Source of the DNA: Corylus avellana
Taxonomy: Eukaryota; Streptophyta; Magnoliopsida; Fagales; Betulaceae
Length of the DNA stretch: 64,000 nucleotides
Reading direction: 5' to 3'
NCBI RefSeq assembly: GCF_901000735.1
Contig: NC_081543.1
Location: 9,717,921 to 9,781,920, forward strand
Below the pieces are notes generated by a model. It ran no database searches. It saw nothing but the letters and a program-made list of their open reading frames with translations, and was not told the origin of the DNA. Position 1 is the first letter of the stretch. Each line of letters begins with the position of its first letter. The position numbers and the translations under genes are program-made. Positions 11,175-21,998 of the stretch are shown piece by piece.

Positions 11175-11491
11175 AGGGAAAACTACCTTTTGCCCCTCAT
11201 AAACTATAATGTTTTGACACTTTTCCTCATGAACTGTTAACTGTACTACTTTGCCCCCATGAACTATCATTTTGTGCCCAAAACTCCTTTCCGTCAGTCA
11301 AAGCCGTTAACTCAGATGGTCAACCCGTCACTTTGCATCACTTTGCCCTCATGAACTACAACGCATTGTCACTTTGACCGTCTAAGTTAACAGCTTTGAC
11401 TAGCGGAATGGGGTTTTGGGCACAAAATGGTAGTTCATGGGGGAAAATGCTAAGGCGTTGTAGTTCTTGGAGGCAAAATGTAATTTCTCCT
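11175..11491. mobile_element. Foldback MITE with TTTTGCCCCCATGAACTA-type arms
   Basis: The two halves are inverted copies of each other: CCCCCATGAACTA and TTTTGTGCCCAAAAC on the left recur inverted on the right as TAGTTCATGGGGG and GTTTTGGGCACAAAA. The total is about 317 bp with no coding frame. Its counterpart in block R is about 59,414-59,723. The superfamily is uncertain because the target duplication is not clear. Confidence 0.7.
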
Positions 11492-11734
11492 TGATTTTAC
11501 TACGTGATCTTTGTAGATTTGCTGAACTGAAGCTGTGGGGTATTGGTGGCCCCTATCTTTCGTGGGCTTTTGGTCTTAACGAGGGGAATTGGGCCTTTTT
11601 GCCGCCTATATAGGCGTTGGGCTTTTTTCGGCCTATAAAGCGAAGCGTACTTCCATTCCAATAGTCTACCATTTCCTATCGTGGCCCAATAGGAATTGAT
11701 TTCTGAAGCCCACTCCACCCGATATTATGAAGAA

Positions 11735-12230
11735 AAAAAATGATCATACTGAACTCCAATTAAATTCTAAATGAACTCATATCAAGAAGATAAATCCATA
11801 ATTTAAGAAGAACAAAGTTTTATTGCCAAATTCGTAGAACATATTTTACGCCATGTGAACAATCTTAACTCCACCACTGTTTACTGTGAAGTTAAAGCAA
11901 TTGAAACCTCTTCTAACTTAGAGGAAAACGATTCTGCAGAATTGGAATGAGGCTAATGGGAGTAGTACATAAACAACAAGAAATAAAACAAAAACCAAGA
12001 GACCAAACCAATGTGGAATAATTGTTGATGAGGTTAAGTTTGAACTTGCTGTGTTACTTCCTTAATATGTCTTTGAAATTACATAAAATTTATTTTTGTA
12101 ACTTTCCATAAATCATAACGATAATGTCACTGCTGATGATCATAACATCAGTAATTAATTTAATTTAATCACCTTGAATCAATCAATCGTTGATTTGCTT
12201 GCACGGAAATGGCAATACCTCTAGAATGTT
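11735..12230 (+). repeat. Direct repeat partner of 8290-8770
   Basis: Diverged second copy of the repeat, immediately upstream of the plus-strand ERF promoter region. It lacks the foldback arm present in the 8290-8770 copy. Its right end passes without a break into the segment (from CAATACCTCTAGAATG) that also begins the isolated ERF unit at about 34,903. Confidence 0.65.
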
Positions 12231-12778
12231 TCTTAGAAAAAATATAAAATAAAACTCTTTTAATTAAATTAAATTAAATTAGTCATGACCAAATCCGACG
12301 CCCTTCTTTGGCTCTTTCTCATGCTCTTTTTCTCAACCACAAGTTATTATTTTATTATTAATCATTTATGAGAAATGTTATTCGGTGTATATCCATTTGA
12401 TTTGAATCTATCTCACTCTACTTTTCTCATTATTTAATTATTATTTTTTATTATTTTATTTCGTTCCCCACATGCAGTTTTCAGAACCATCCCCCAAAGC
12501 AAATGAACAAGCAAGCTTCAAATAGAAACAAGAAGAAAGAACAGATGCTCCAATATCAGCCGTCGATGATGCTAAAATTTGACTTCAAAGTTCCAACAAA
12601 GACAATCGGAGGGTGATAATAATCATAAAACATTTGTACACGTACGCATTAGATCCACGAAAGAAAAGTTTCCTTCTAGACGATGTTTCCTGCTTGCAAC
12701 GTCGAAGGTGGTGTGAAACCAAGTCTTTTCTTCTTTTTGACATTCTGAAATGAAATTCAAATTCCTCATCTCTCTCTC
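12231..12778 (+). promoter_or_regulatory. Upstream region of ERF copy 2
   Basis: About 0.55 kb conserved in all three plus-strand copies and, inverted, upstream of the two minus-strand copies. It contains a W-box-type TTGACT (12,579-12,584), another TTGAC core in the leader, and ACGT cores near 12,640. These are candidate WRKY and bZIP sites; function is not shown by sequence alone. Confidence 0.45.
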
Positions 12779-12789
12779 TATATATATAT
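12779..12789 (+). promoter_or_regulatory. TATA box of ERF copy 2
   Basis: A TATATATATAT tract follows a CT microsatellite, about 120-130 bp before the start codon. It occupies the same relative position in the copies at 35,473 and 61,017. Confidence 0.6.
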
Positions 12790-12909
12790 GTTTCCACTGC
12801 CTCTTCCACTCTCATCCTTTCACAAATTCAAAACCTTCTTCCTTCTCTTCTCTTGTGCTTCCGCAACATTTTCATAGCTATTCTGATTTTTGACGCTCTG
12901 TTGTTATCC

Positions 12910-13890
12910 ATGGCGACCCCATTCGAAGGAGTTTCCTCCGCATTGGAGCTTATTAAGCTTCACTTGCTCGGTGAGGCCTCTCCAGTGGGTAGTTTTGTGT
13001 CTCAATCCCTGTCCGACTCTGTCGGTTCCCAAGCTTCGAGCTCCGGCTCTTCCATGGCAATCCCAGACCCATTCAGCTCCGACGACTTCTTCGACTTCAC
13101 CTTCGACGCTGATTTCTTCCAATTCCAAGCAAACCCAGAAATAATCGACCTCACTACGCCCAAATCCCTCACCTCAACCTCGCAATCGACCGACGGGTGC
13201 TTCGAATCTGAAGCGAAATCTTCGTTGGTGGATCTCAGAGCTTCCCAAACCCAACCCAACAGCAGTTGTTCCTTCGAATTCGAGTCGGGGTCTCCAACGA
13301 ATCGGAAACCGGCGCTGAAGATCTCGCTCCCGGCCAAAAGCAACACAGAGTGGATCCAATTTGGGAACCCGAATGCCCAACCCGAACCGTCGCTGCCCGT
13401 ACACGAAAACCCAAGTGTTGAAGTGAAAAAGCACTACAGAGGGGTCCGACAAAGGCCGTGGGGCAAGTACGCGGCGGAGATCCGAGACCCCAACCGTCGC
13501 GGCTCGCGCGTGTGGCTGGGGACCTTCGACACGGCTATCGATGCCGCCAAGGCCTACGACAGAGCCGCGTTCAAGCTCCGCGGCTCAAAAGCCATCCTCA
13601 ACTTCCCACTCGAAGCCGGGAAGTTAGAAACGAAGGCCACGTCTGGCGAGAGAAAACGGCGTCGTGAGGAGGAGGAAGCAGCGAAGGAGACGGTGGTGGT
13701 GAAGAAGGAGAGGTCGACGGCGTCCTCCCAAAACACGGCTAGTTCTAGTTGTACGAGGGATATACCGTTGACGCCGTCGAGTTGGACGTCGGTGTGGGAG
13801 TGTGATGTTAAAGGCGTTTTCAGCGTTCCTCCGTTGTCTCCGTTGTCCCCTCACCCGCCGTTAGGATTTACACAGCTTATGGTTGTATGA
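12910..13890 (+). CDS. ERF5: Ethylene-responsive transcription factor, ERF5/ERF6-like (copy 2)
   Basis: A 326-residue AP2/ERF group-IX factor, intact and intronless, with the same domain order as copy 1. It has the [10 protein letters not shown]-terminal motif, an acidic Phe/Asp-rich stretch (53-72, here DADFF instead of DTDFF), the AP2 domain at about 175-233, a basic RKRRR (248-252), and C-terminal PPLSPLSPH with S310/S313. In the AP2 helix it has TAIDAAK where the minus-strand copies have TAIEAAK, as do the other plus-strand copies. Private changes include [22 protein letters not shown] and a final PPLGFTQ. It is divergent, head to head, from copy 1 with about 6.6 kb between start codons. 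It was probably a functional GCC-box activator; whether it is expressed is unknown. Confidence 0.95.
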   Translation: MATPFEGVSSALELIKLHLLGEASPVGSFVSQSLSDSVGSQASSSGSSMAIPDPFSSDDFFDFTFDADFFQFQANPEIIDLTTPKSLTSTSQSTDGCFESEAKSSLVDLRASQTQPNSSCSFEFESGSPTNRKPALKISLPAKSNTEWIQFGNPNAQPEPSLPVHENPSVEVKKHYRGVRQRPWGKYAAEIRDPNRRGSRVWLGTFDTAIDAAKAYDRAAFKLRGSKAILNFPLEAGKLETKATSGERKRRREEEEAAKETVVVKKERSTASSQNTASSSCTRDIPLTPSSWTSVWECDVKGVFSVPPLSPLSPHPPLGFTQLMVV

Positions 13891-14323
13891 TTGTTTTGAT
13901 TTCTGGTGGATATGTTATCAAATTCCTTTATTTTTTATTTTTCACATATAATCGATTCTCTTTGTGCATTATTACATCAGAAAAGTTTCGAATGAAAAAA
14001 AAAAAAAAAAACAAAGAAGAAGTAATTACAAGCATTGAGATGTCGAAGGTGGTAACTTCGTTTGCATGGTACGTAAAGTTTCGACAAGCCATTGAACAAA
14101 GCTTACAAGTTACAAAGGTTATGGGGATTGAACTTGAAGTTGTATCAGACTTCAGACACAACCGAAGATTAAGATTCAAAGTAGAGAAAAAAACACTTAA
14201 GACTATTATTCAAGATGAGTCGTACGACATCTACGTTTTCACATAAAGGAAAAATTAAAATAAAAACAGTGAATCTTTTGCATATTAAAAGAAAGCTATA
14301 TAAAAGAAGATCGTATATTTATT

Positions 14324-14741
14324 GGGGAAACTTCACGTAATATTTTTGAATTACCATACATTTTGAAAAGACTTCATAAATTTTAAAAATTCTCAATTTT
14401 AATCTCTAAACTTTCAATTTGATGCATTATACCCCTTCCGTCAGATTTTAAACGTTAAAAGTGATAAAAAATAACATTTATACTCTTGAGTTTTTTTTAT
14501 AAAATTTCAAATTTACACTTAATTTCAAATTATTATTATTATTTTTTTTTTAAAAAAAAAAAGAAAATCGAAGGGTAAATTGATCTTTTTAGTCATTTTC
14601 ATTAAGTATTAACGGCTGAATCTGACAGAGGGGGACAATTGAATCAACTTGAAAGTTCAGGGGGTTGAATTGAAAGTTTTTGAAATTTGTGGTGTCTTCT
14701 CAAAACGCATGATAATTCAAGGGTCTAAAATAAAGTTTTCT
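14324..14741. mobile_element. Foldback MITE downstream of ERF copy 2
   Basis: Left and right halves are inverted relatives (left CATTTTGAAAAGACTT and AAACTTTCAATTTG, right CTTGAAAGTTCAGGGGG and TCTTCTCAAAACGCATG). Noncoding, about 0.42 kb. It is present at the same relative place after the ERFs at 35.6 kb (37,024-37,430) and 61.1 kb (62,569-62,985), so it predates the amplification. Ends are approximate. Confidence 0.6.
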
Positions 14742-14877
14742 CATATTTATTTGATAATCAACTATACACAAACCAACTTTTTATTATTATTATTTAGTGG
14801 GGTTGGGTCACATGTGATTTCTTACCGGTTGTGTCTCTTGTCATTGGTTTCGAGTGAGTATGTGCTATTATGATCAC

Positions 14878-15750
14878 TAGGGCTGGGCAAAAACCCGCCC
14901 GCCCTGCCTTGATCCTCCCAAACCCGCCGGTTTTTGGCATTTTTTGTGTGAATACGGGTTGGAAAATGTCCAACCCGTGTGGGTCGGGTCGGCCAGCGGG
15001 TGCAATTTTTTTGAAGGGGCGGGTACCCGCCCCGCCCATATGTAACTTAACCCTAAATCCCTAATATCCTCCCTCATTCCTCACATTTTCTGATTTTCAG
15101 CTTTTCTCTCCTTTCACATAAGCCGACGCCGTGCCCGTGACTCTCCCCTCTCCAGACCAAGCGGCCAGCGCCTCTCACCCTCACTTCTCTCTCAGTCCAC
15201 TCTCCAGACTAAGTGCCGCTCCTCTCTCACTCTCGCCGGCGGAGAACCATACCACTCCTCTCTCTCTCTCTCTCTCACAGTCGTGCCGATCTCAAGGTTT
15301 CTCTCTCATCTCTCTCTCTCTCTCTCTCTAGAAAGTGAACTAACGTCACTGTCTCTCGTGCTCTCTCTCTCTAGAAAGTGAACCATATATTTTCATAAAA
15401 TATATGGTTGGATTCACACAAAAAAAATCCAACCATATATTTTATGAAAATTGTAAACAATACAAAAAAAAAAAAGAATTCCTGATAAGTTTTAGTCCAA
15501 ATCCGGTTTTTTAAAAAAATTACAAAAGACCAGTTTTTTAAAAAAATTACAAAAAAATCAGGACTTAAATTTGAAATTGATGCCCATTAAAATACCCGAC
15601 CCGCCCAACCAACCTGCGCAACCCGCCCCTAACTACCTGAAATCCGACGGTTTTAGTGCATTTAATCCGGGTAACGGGTAGGAATTTACCAAACCCGATG
15701 GTCACGGGTCGGGTGGCAAAAAACTCTGAACCGACCTGTGCCCAGCCCTA
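14878..15750. mobile_element. Non-autonomous hAT element, TAGGGCTGGGCA termini
   Basis: Perfect 12-bp inverted ends TAGGGCTGGGCA and TGCCCAGCCCTA enclose 873 bp. The flanks ATGATCAC (14,870-14,877) and ATGATCAA (15,751-15,758) are an 8-bp duplication with one mismatch. The sites at 37,559 and 63,108 are uninterrupted, so the insertion is private to this unit. Subterminal ACCCGCC/GGGTCGGG repeats and a CT-rich interior resemble the other hAT-type elements here; the interior codes for nothing I recognise. Confidence 0.9.
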
Positions 15751-15946
15751 ATGATCAAGTTCAAATAAGGTAGTCATAGTTGGTCCGCTCTCCTACCTTT
15801 TTTTTAATTAGTAAAATGGGTCCAATCAAAATAGGAAATACAATTAGAATGAGTGTTGTTACCGTGCACAATAATTGATGAATAATATATAATCAACAAA
15901 AGAGATTAAGAAAGAGAATCGAAACACAGATTTAACATGGTTCAGA

Positions 15947-17525
15947 CACTACAAAAAAAAAGGAGTATTAGTAACGTATATACTATTCATTAATATCTGC
16001 CACGTCACCATTAGTAACGTGGCAGTTTATGACACGTTACTAAAATATTTAGTAACGTGTCATATATAACACGTTACCAATTGGTAACGTGCCATAATGG
16101 AACGTTACCAAAATGGTAACGTGTCATTATGACACCATAATGGAACGTTACCAAAATGGTAACGTGCCATTATGACACGTTACCAAATGGTAACGTGCCA
16201 TAATAGAACGTTACCAAAATGGTAACGTGCCATTATGTGACACTTTACCATTTTGGTAACGTGCCACATAGGCACGTTACCAAATGGTTTCATCGGGACC
16301 ATGCGCAAGGTCAGAAGCGCATGGTCCCTAGCCTGCAGCTGTTTCAATTTTTCTTTCTTTTTTCCCTGCGCGCCCCTCTTTCTTCTTCTCCTTCTCTGGT
16401 TTTTTTCTTCTTTTCTCTGGTTTTTTTCTTCTTCTCACGCAGCTTCCTCCTCTTTCTTCTTCTCATATTTTCCAGCCACCTTCTCCTGAATATTTCTCTC
16501 ACATTTTCGACCTTGCTTCTAGCTTCCTCGGATTTTGTAGCCGGCAGCCACTCATCACCTCATGCCACCGTCTTCTAGCTCTCTCCGCCGGCGAACTCCG
16601 CTCCGGCCGCCAACTCATCTCTCACTTGTTTTTCGCCCATCATCAGGTATATATATATATATATATATATATTGAACTTTTTTCTGCAAAACATTATACT
16701 AGTTATCTAATTCATCAGGTAAGTTGCTAAAGAATTGAAACCCTTTTGTATTTCTTTGCTTTTGGAGGTTTTTTCAGGAGGAAAAATGAATTGGACTGAT
16801 GATTTTCAGGATGTGGCATTGAATTTTCTAACTTTCGCCTCTATTTCATTCATTCAGGCTGATGACAACAAAGATGGGAGCTTGTCACTTGACGAGATGC
16901 TCAATCACGAGAACATTTTCTATAGCACTGTCTATGATGAAAACAATGAAGATTATGATGAAGATTTCCATGACGAACTCTGAGCTGTGATCCCCAGAAC
17001 ACTAAAACGAGAAATTCTCTTTGTTAATTAATCTCTTAGGAAGTACTGAAATTCCCTTTTTGTAAATATATTATTTTTTTTTTGGTTAAAGAATTTGAAA
17101 CTTAAAGGAAGAGATTTGGGCGGTAGTATTAAATATATATATATATATATTTTAAGTTGTAACGTGGCATATGTGCCACGTTACAACCAGTAGTAACGTG
17201 GCACATGCAGCCACGTTACCACTAGTAGTAACGTGGCACATGCAGCCACGTTACCACTAGTAGTAACGTGGCATATATGCCACGTTACAACTCGTAGTAA
17301 CGTGGCATGCACCACGTTACAACCAGTAGTAACGTGTGATTTTACTAAACGTTACCAAATAGTAACATGTTGTTTCTGACACGTTACAAAATTTCATTTT
17401 GTTACGTCCAATTTCACTACGCGCCAGACACGTTACAAACAACACGTTACAATACTTTAGTAACGTGGTAACCCCATATACACGTTACTACTTGTCCGTA
17501 ACTAAAAAAATAAATTTTTGTAGTG
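15947..17525. mobile_element. CACTA-type non-autonomous element with captured gene fragment
   Basis: The element begins CACTACAAAAA and ends TTTTTGTAGTG, with 3-bp flanks AGA/ACA (imperfect). The target in D2 (22,291) and D3 (37,750) reads uninterrupted GGTTCGACAATTTG. Subterminal regions (about 15,970-16,290 and 17,155-17,490) are arrays of small palindromes built from GTAACGTG and CACGTTAC, at least 15 arms on each side. The interior has a CT-rich, leader-like piece that ends CATCATCAG before a GT (about 16,300-16,648), and a 3'-terminal exon of an EF-hand gene (16,858-16,983). No transposase is present. The structure fits a Pack-type CACTA that carries host gene pieces. Confidence 0.8.
16858..16983 (+). 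pseudogene. Captured 3' exon of an EF-hand, ER-retained protein
   Basis: The exon starts after a TTCATTCAG splice acceptor and codes about 41 residues to a TGA. It holds a complete 12-residue EF-hand loop (DDNKDGSLSLDE, 16,861-16,896) with acidic or Asn residues at positions 1, 3, 5 and 12 and Gly at 6. After that come EMLNHENIFYSTVY, an Asp/Glu-rich tail, and the C-terminal ER-retention tetrapeptide HDEL. This is the C-terminal end of a plant reticulocalbin/calumenin-like calcium-binding protein. An open frame runs back to 16,735 through what looks like intron sequence, so the start there is not meaningful. Without the other EF-hands and a signal peptide it cannot encode the parent protein; it is a transposon-borne fragment. 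Confidence 0.75.
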
Positions 17526-19689
17526 ACAATTTGCCTACGTTAAAATTGCGACGTTTACTCCGCTCCCGTCTACTTGGCCTTCCACTGGTATCAATATGAG
17601 CTACCAGTTCCAACAATGAGATCAAACAATTGATACTAGATATTACAAAATAAACTATACCAAAAAAAAAATCAGCAAGGTATGAATGGCAAGAGATTCT
17701 AGCCCTTGATGAATACTTTACTTCATTGAGCATAATTAAGGTGATGTGATTTATTGAGGAAACTATATTGATCTTCTTTAAATTATCACTCAATTTATAA
17801 TGTTTTTTTTCAAACTTTAAAATATTGCAATTTATCTCCAAAAATTATAAGGGCCTTTCACTTGACCCTTACCCTTTGTTGGTGATAAGATTAATTTGGA
17901 CCACAAATGCATAAAATGTCCATTATGCCCTCTATGATATGTGTGAAAATACAATTTTTCCCTTAGGCCTTTCACATCTATTTTTCATACTCACCCTTCC
18001 CATTTGGCCAGCCTTATAAATTGGGTGGAGAAACTTCATTTTTTCTAAGAAAAATGTTACATGCACCGTCATTCCCACATTCTAGATGACATTGCAATAA
18101 ACTTTACTTTTGGATCCAAAATTCAATAATAATTAATTCAAAACGTAAAATTAATTTTCACCACCTTGTAGTAGCGTAAGTGAAAGTGAGATCGTAAGTG
18201 TGTTTAACATTTATCTTTTGCCATAATTTATGACTCTTGTTTTGTAGAGTTCATCGTTGTCATCCTAACCGTTTCAAATTTACTTCCTCATTATTCAAAG
18301 ACGAGCACATGGTTCGAAGTTGACTGAAAAACCTTGTGCATGCACACTAAACCTGTTGAAAATTAAAGATTTTCAGTGGGAAGATGGGAGTTAGTGATAT
18401 AAAATGTTGGATGGTGGCTGCAATCTGCAGAGAAGGGTGGAGGTTGTTGGGTGGTGGTAGACATAATATGAATACTTTTATTTGTTTATTTAAATTAGAT
18501 TGCATTTTCACGATCAAAATTTTTTCAATTCTCAACAAATTATTTTCAGATTTGCGAAAATCATTTCAAGTGAAAACTTTTTTCTTTTCTTTTCTTTTTT
18601 TTTTTAAATGTTTGGCTCATACAAAAAATTACCATATATTTCTTATATTTTTATATAATCAAAAAATTATCTAATCAGCACGAATTGATCTATTACGAGA
18701 GTCATGCGAGCTAATTAGGAATGCAACAACAAAACAGCCACCAATGAGGGCATGTCACATGGCCAATAGTGACGATAAATCTGCTATAAAAGTCGATAGA
18801 CCCGAGAAAAAAATGGGACTTTCGTCTCCTCTTGGACACTATTTTCACTTTTCTAACATTATTCTCCTAAGCTATACTAACTTAAGCATACCTATGTCCT
18901 ACCGTAGTACTACTCCGACAAACTCTTATGCTAAACTTTTCTTTACTTGCACATATTTTTTCTCGTTACCTCGACACGCGGCCAACATTAGAATTGTTCA
19001 ACTCCGCTCAGCTCATTTTCTTATAACCTCACATGTAGTCGAGAGAGTAACATTGTCAAGCTTATTATAAAATAAAAAATAAAAACTTTGTCAAGCTAAT
19101 TATGTTGACCCAAAACCACAGATGGAATTTTATTTATTGCGGCGAGGCAGAGGAAATAGTCAATGGTCGCGGTTGTATAATTAATTGAATCCTTGGTCTT
19201 CAACTGTCTCAACCACTAATTTTCTATTTTATTATTATTTTTTTATTTCTATTAAAAATAAAAAATAGTTTGGCTACGTCAACCTAATTAAGGCTTTTTT
19301 ATTTTTTATTTTATGAGTAGTGATTTATATAACACCTACGTGTTTATGCACGCCGGTGTTATAATATTATAAAATATAATTAAAATAATATTTAAACAGT
19401 AATATATATATATATGAAATATTTCTTAAGAGCCGGAGCAAGTGAAGTGAAAGTAGTGAAAGCTTCTTTTCACTCACTCCCAAGTGTGATGATTTAAACT
19501 AAGTCCAAGAGTTTACCAAGTCTTAAACATGGGTTAAATTAGTGATCAAGCCATGCCCCACAACTATATTCATGTCCATTTGTGGTAATATTGCATGTGA
19601 TCCAATGGCTTTTAACCTATCATTTCACTTGGAATAGCATAAAGTTTTGTAACACATTTATCTTAACTTTTTTTAAAAAAAATAAAAAA

Positions 19690-19930
19690 TGGTAGGCCGA
19701 GAAGACCAATTATGACAATCTTAGTTGGACATAACCATAATAGCATCTACTCGCTGAGAACCTTTATGCTCCCTCAAGTCCGACTGAGCCATAACTTAAC
19801 CCAACCTTATCTGGGCATCAATGAGACTTCAAAGATGCTAATACTAATAAAGCTTATGTGAAGATTCTCTATTATGAAAATTCGAACTTACACTCAAGTA
19901 TATGCTCACCACCACCCTCGCTAGTTAAAT
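19690..19930 (-). mobile_element. SINE-like repeat in D1
   Basis: Read on the minus strand it has TAGCGAGGGTGG (A-box-like) followed about 35 bp later by AGTTCGAATTT (B-box-like), then a ~200 bp body and an A/T-rich tail near 19,670. The same repeat is in D2 (24,590-24,840) and D3 (40,000-40,210) at the same place, so it is old. The target duplication is not clear. Confidence 0.5.
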
Positions 19931-20540
19931 TTTAGGTTAATTAGCATGTAGTGATTGGTTTAGAGGTCAACCCCATTAGTTGCCAAGGATCAAAGCACTA
20001 ACCTAGTCTATGCGAATTTTGGGCCTTAGATGGTGCTTTTTAGAGTTTCAAATTTGACTTTTTGAACCAGGAAAAAAAAAAAAAAACAATCAGCCTTGTC
20101 ATCTTTTTATCCAAGAACAAATTTGAAAAGAACCAAAAAAATTTGCTAGTTTCAAACTTCTTTGACTAGTCAACGTGCACTTGTAAACCCACGTGGTCAA
20201 GTTATTCTACTACATTTCTCTTCTTTCTTGATGCTACAAATTATTTTGAGTTTGTTCAGATTGCGTCAAAAGTTTAAAAGTGTTTTTATTGCATAAAAAG
20301 TTATATAAAGTTAAAAATAGACCGGTTGGATAAAATACTCAAACGTACTTTTGAATTTTTTGAATGCTAAAAGACCAAAATATGGAAAAAGCTTGAAAAT
20401 TCATCCAAAATAGACCTCAATATGTAGCAGAAAAACAACCAACAAACAACAATACTTTATAATATAAACATTGCAAAACTTGTAGTGTTAGTTCATCAAG
20501 CCAACAATAAATATAAATCAATCTTCAGCAAATAAAAATA

Positions 20541-20571
<31 letters not shown>

Positions 20572-21027
20572 ACGAAGAAAAAAAACCCTTCCACCAAGGA
20601 AAAAACCGCTCTAAGGTAGTCAGACGTAGGATTCCACTAATATAAAGAATAACTAACTACAATACATATAGTAAACCTTACTGCCTATTAACTTTACCAT
20701 ACACTATTGTAGGACGGCGGGCTCCTCACGTGCCTCTGCTCCAACTCCCTGTTGGTCATATTTTCAAATAGTGAATCCTTACCAATCTCCAGTGCTAGAC
20801 TTTGTGTCGTTTTTAATTTGTGCAATCACAACACCTTGTGTAGTATCATGCAATGCCCTTGGACCCTAATCTCTTACTAACTCTCTAGGAGTTTCTCGAA
20901 AATTTTGTATGACTGGGAGATAAATCTTTAGAGGGAAAACTGTCATTTAAATAGACAAACTTTTAATTGTTTGACTAAAAAAGTTCTTGATGGATATTTG
21001 GTATTGTGAAATTGGAGTAATCTCTTA

Positions 21028-21330
21028 CCACATTGTTCGCAAACCACATTTACATTATCACATCAAAATGACTAGTCAATTTGGAACTTATCTAAAATTC
21101 CTTATAAAGCTCAGTTTTATCTAGTAACTAGGTAATGTGAGACTTAACACTCATAACTATTTTTATAAATCACTCATTTTATGTGAGCTACTCCTCATCT
21201 TCCCAATATGAGACCGGAGTGTTACAAACTCTCCCTTTTAAACTACTGACGTTCTCGTGAGAGCCACATCAATCATGCAATGATATAGTATCACATGGCC
21301 TGACGTTATTATGTGGCTCTAATACCATTT
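21028..21330 (-). mobile_element. TRIM remnant (minus strand) in D1
   Basis: The minus-strand reading gives a primer-binding-like AATGGTATTAGAGCC (near 21,330), ~90 bp of internal sequence, a purine-rich tract, and an LTR starting TGTAACACTCCGG (rightmost base near 21,228). It is related to the plus-strand element at 34,549-34,755. The D1 gypsy LTR sits immediately to its right. Confidence 0.55.
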
Positions 21331-21339
21331 GTTACGACT

Positions 21340-21998
21340 TGTTGGGTCATGGATTAGCCCACTATTTATTCAACAGTCCTCAGGCCCAGTCTGAGGAAGC
21401 CCAAGCCCGAGACCTGGACCCAAGACTGTTGAATCCGAGACCTGCGTATCCGAGACCATGAATCCGAGACTTGCGTATCCGAGACCATGAAATCCGAGAC
21501 CCCCTTAGCCAAGACCGCGAAGTCCGAGATTAACTCAGGACATACAGGTCTCGGTAAAGGGAAGAACTCCGATATCCTGAAAGATGCTGCTTTTAATAAA
21601 TAAGTAATCTTGTTATTTATTAAGGTGTCATATCTTTTTACAATCCAGATCCTACATATATCAATGAAGATATGTTAGTTGATATCTAAGATCACAAAAG
21701 CGATCGAGTCCCACTCGGACGCTCTAATTTAGCATGGCCTAAAAGTTACAAGGCTAATCCTCTAATCTCAGGCCACTAAAATCATGGAGCAACTAATAAA
21801 CATGATCCTTCATTCAAATGTTTGTTCAGTTGATATCAAGGGATAAGATTCCTGAATGTGTGGAAAATCAAATTCTCTCCCTGCCTATAAATACAAGTCA
21901 TATTATCAAAGCAAAGGTAATCACAACTCTCGTTATCTAAGCTTTGTAGTTGTTGCTAATATCCCTTCTCTTCCCCATTCTGACTTAGGCATTGGAGT
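21340..21998 (+). mobile_element. Gypsy 5' LTR (D1 copy, truncated by gap)
   Basis: It starts TGTTGGGTCATGG and is nearly identical to the complete LTRs at 29,653-30,444 and 41,625-42,416. The LTR promoter TATA is TATAAATA at 21,886-21,893. A run of short CCGAGACC-containing units lies at about 21,436-21,532. The remainder is lost in the N gap. Confidence 0.8.

Larger units (their letters stand above)
15751..21998. repeat. Segment D, copy 1
   Basis: D is the noncoding segment that follows every plus-strand ERF in this window. It includes a SINE-like repeat, a minus-strand TRIM and the 5' LTR of a gypsy element. This copy carries a private CACTA-type insertion and stops at a gap inside the LTR. 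Its 3' half (about 20,260-21,998) is nearly identical to D3, while its 5' half is more diverged from both D2 and D3. Short frames in it, for example 18,744-19,070, are not supported as genes. Confidence 0.85.

Noticed and set aside
16005..16290. A CRISPR-like array of regular repeats
   Set aside because: The repeats are palindromic subterminal units of a plant CACTA-type element with irregular spacing and no unique spacers.
16219..16578. 119-codon Phe/Ser/Leu-rich frame in the CACTA element
   Set aside because: Low-complexity CT-rich leader-like sequence; the frame starts within the palindromic array and shows no domain.
18744..19070. Open frame of 84-108 codons conserved in D1, D2 (23,639-23,893) and D3 (39,039-39,293)
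   Set aside because: The DNA is duplicated at near identity, so conservation of the frame is expected. There is no domain, the start differs between copies, and the upstream extension is stopped in D2 and D3.
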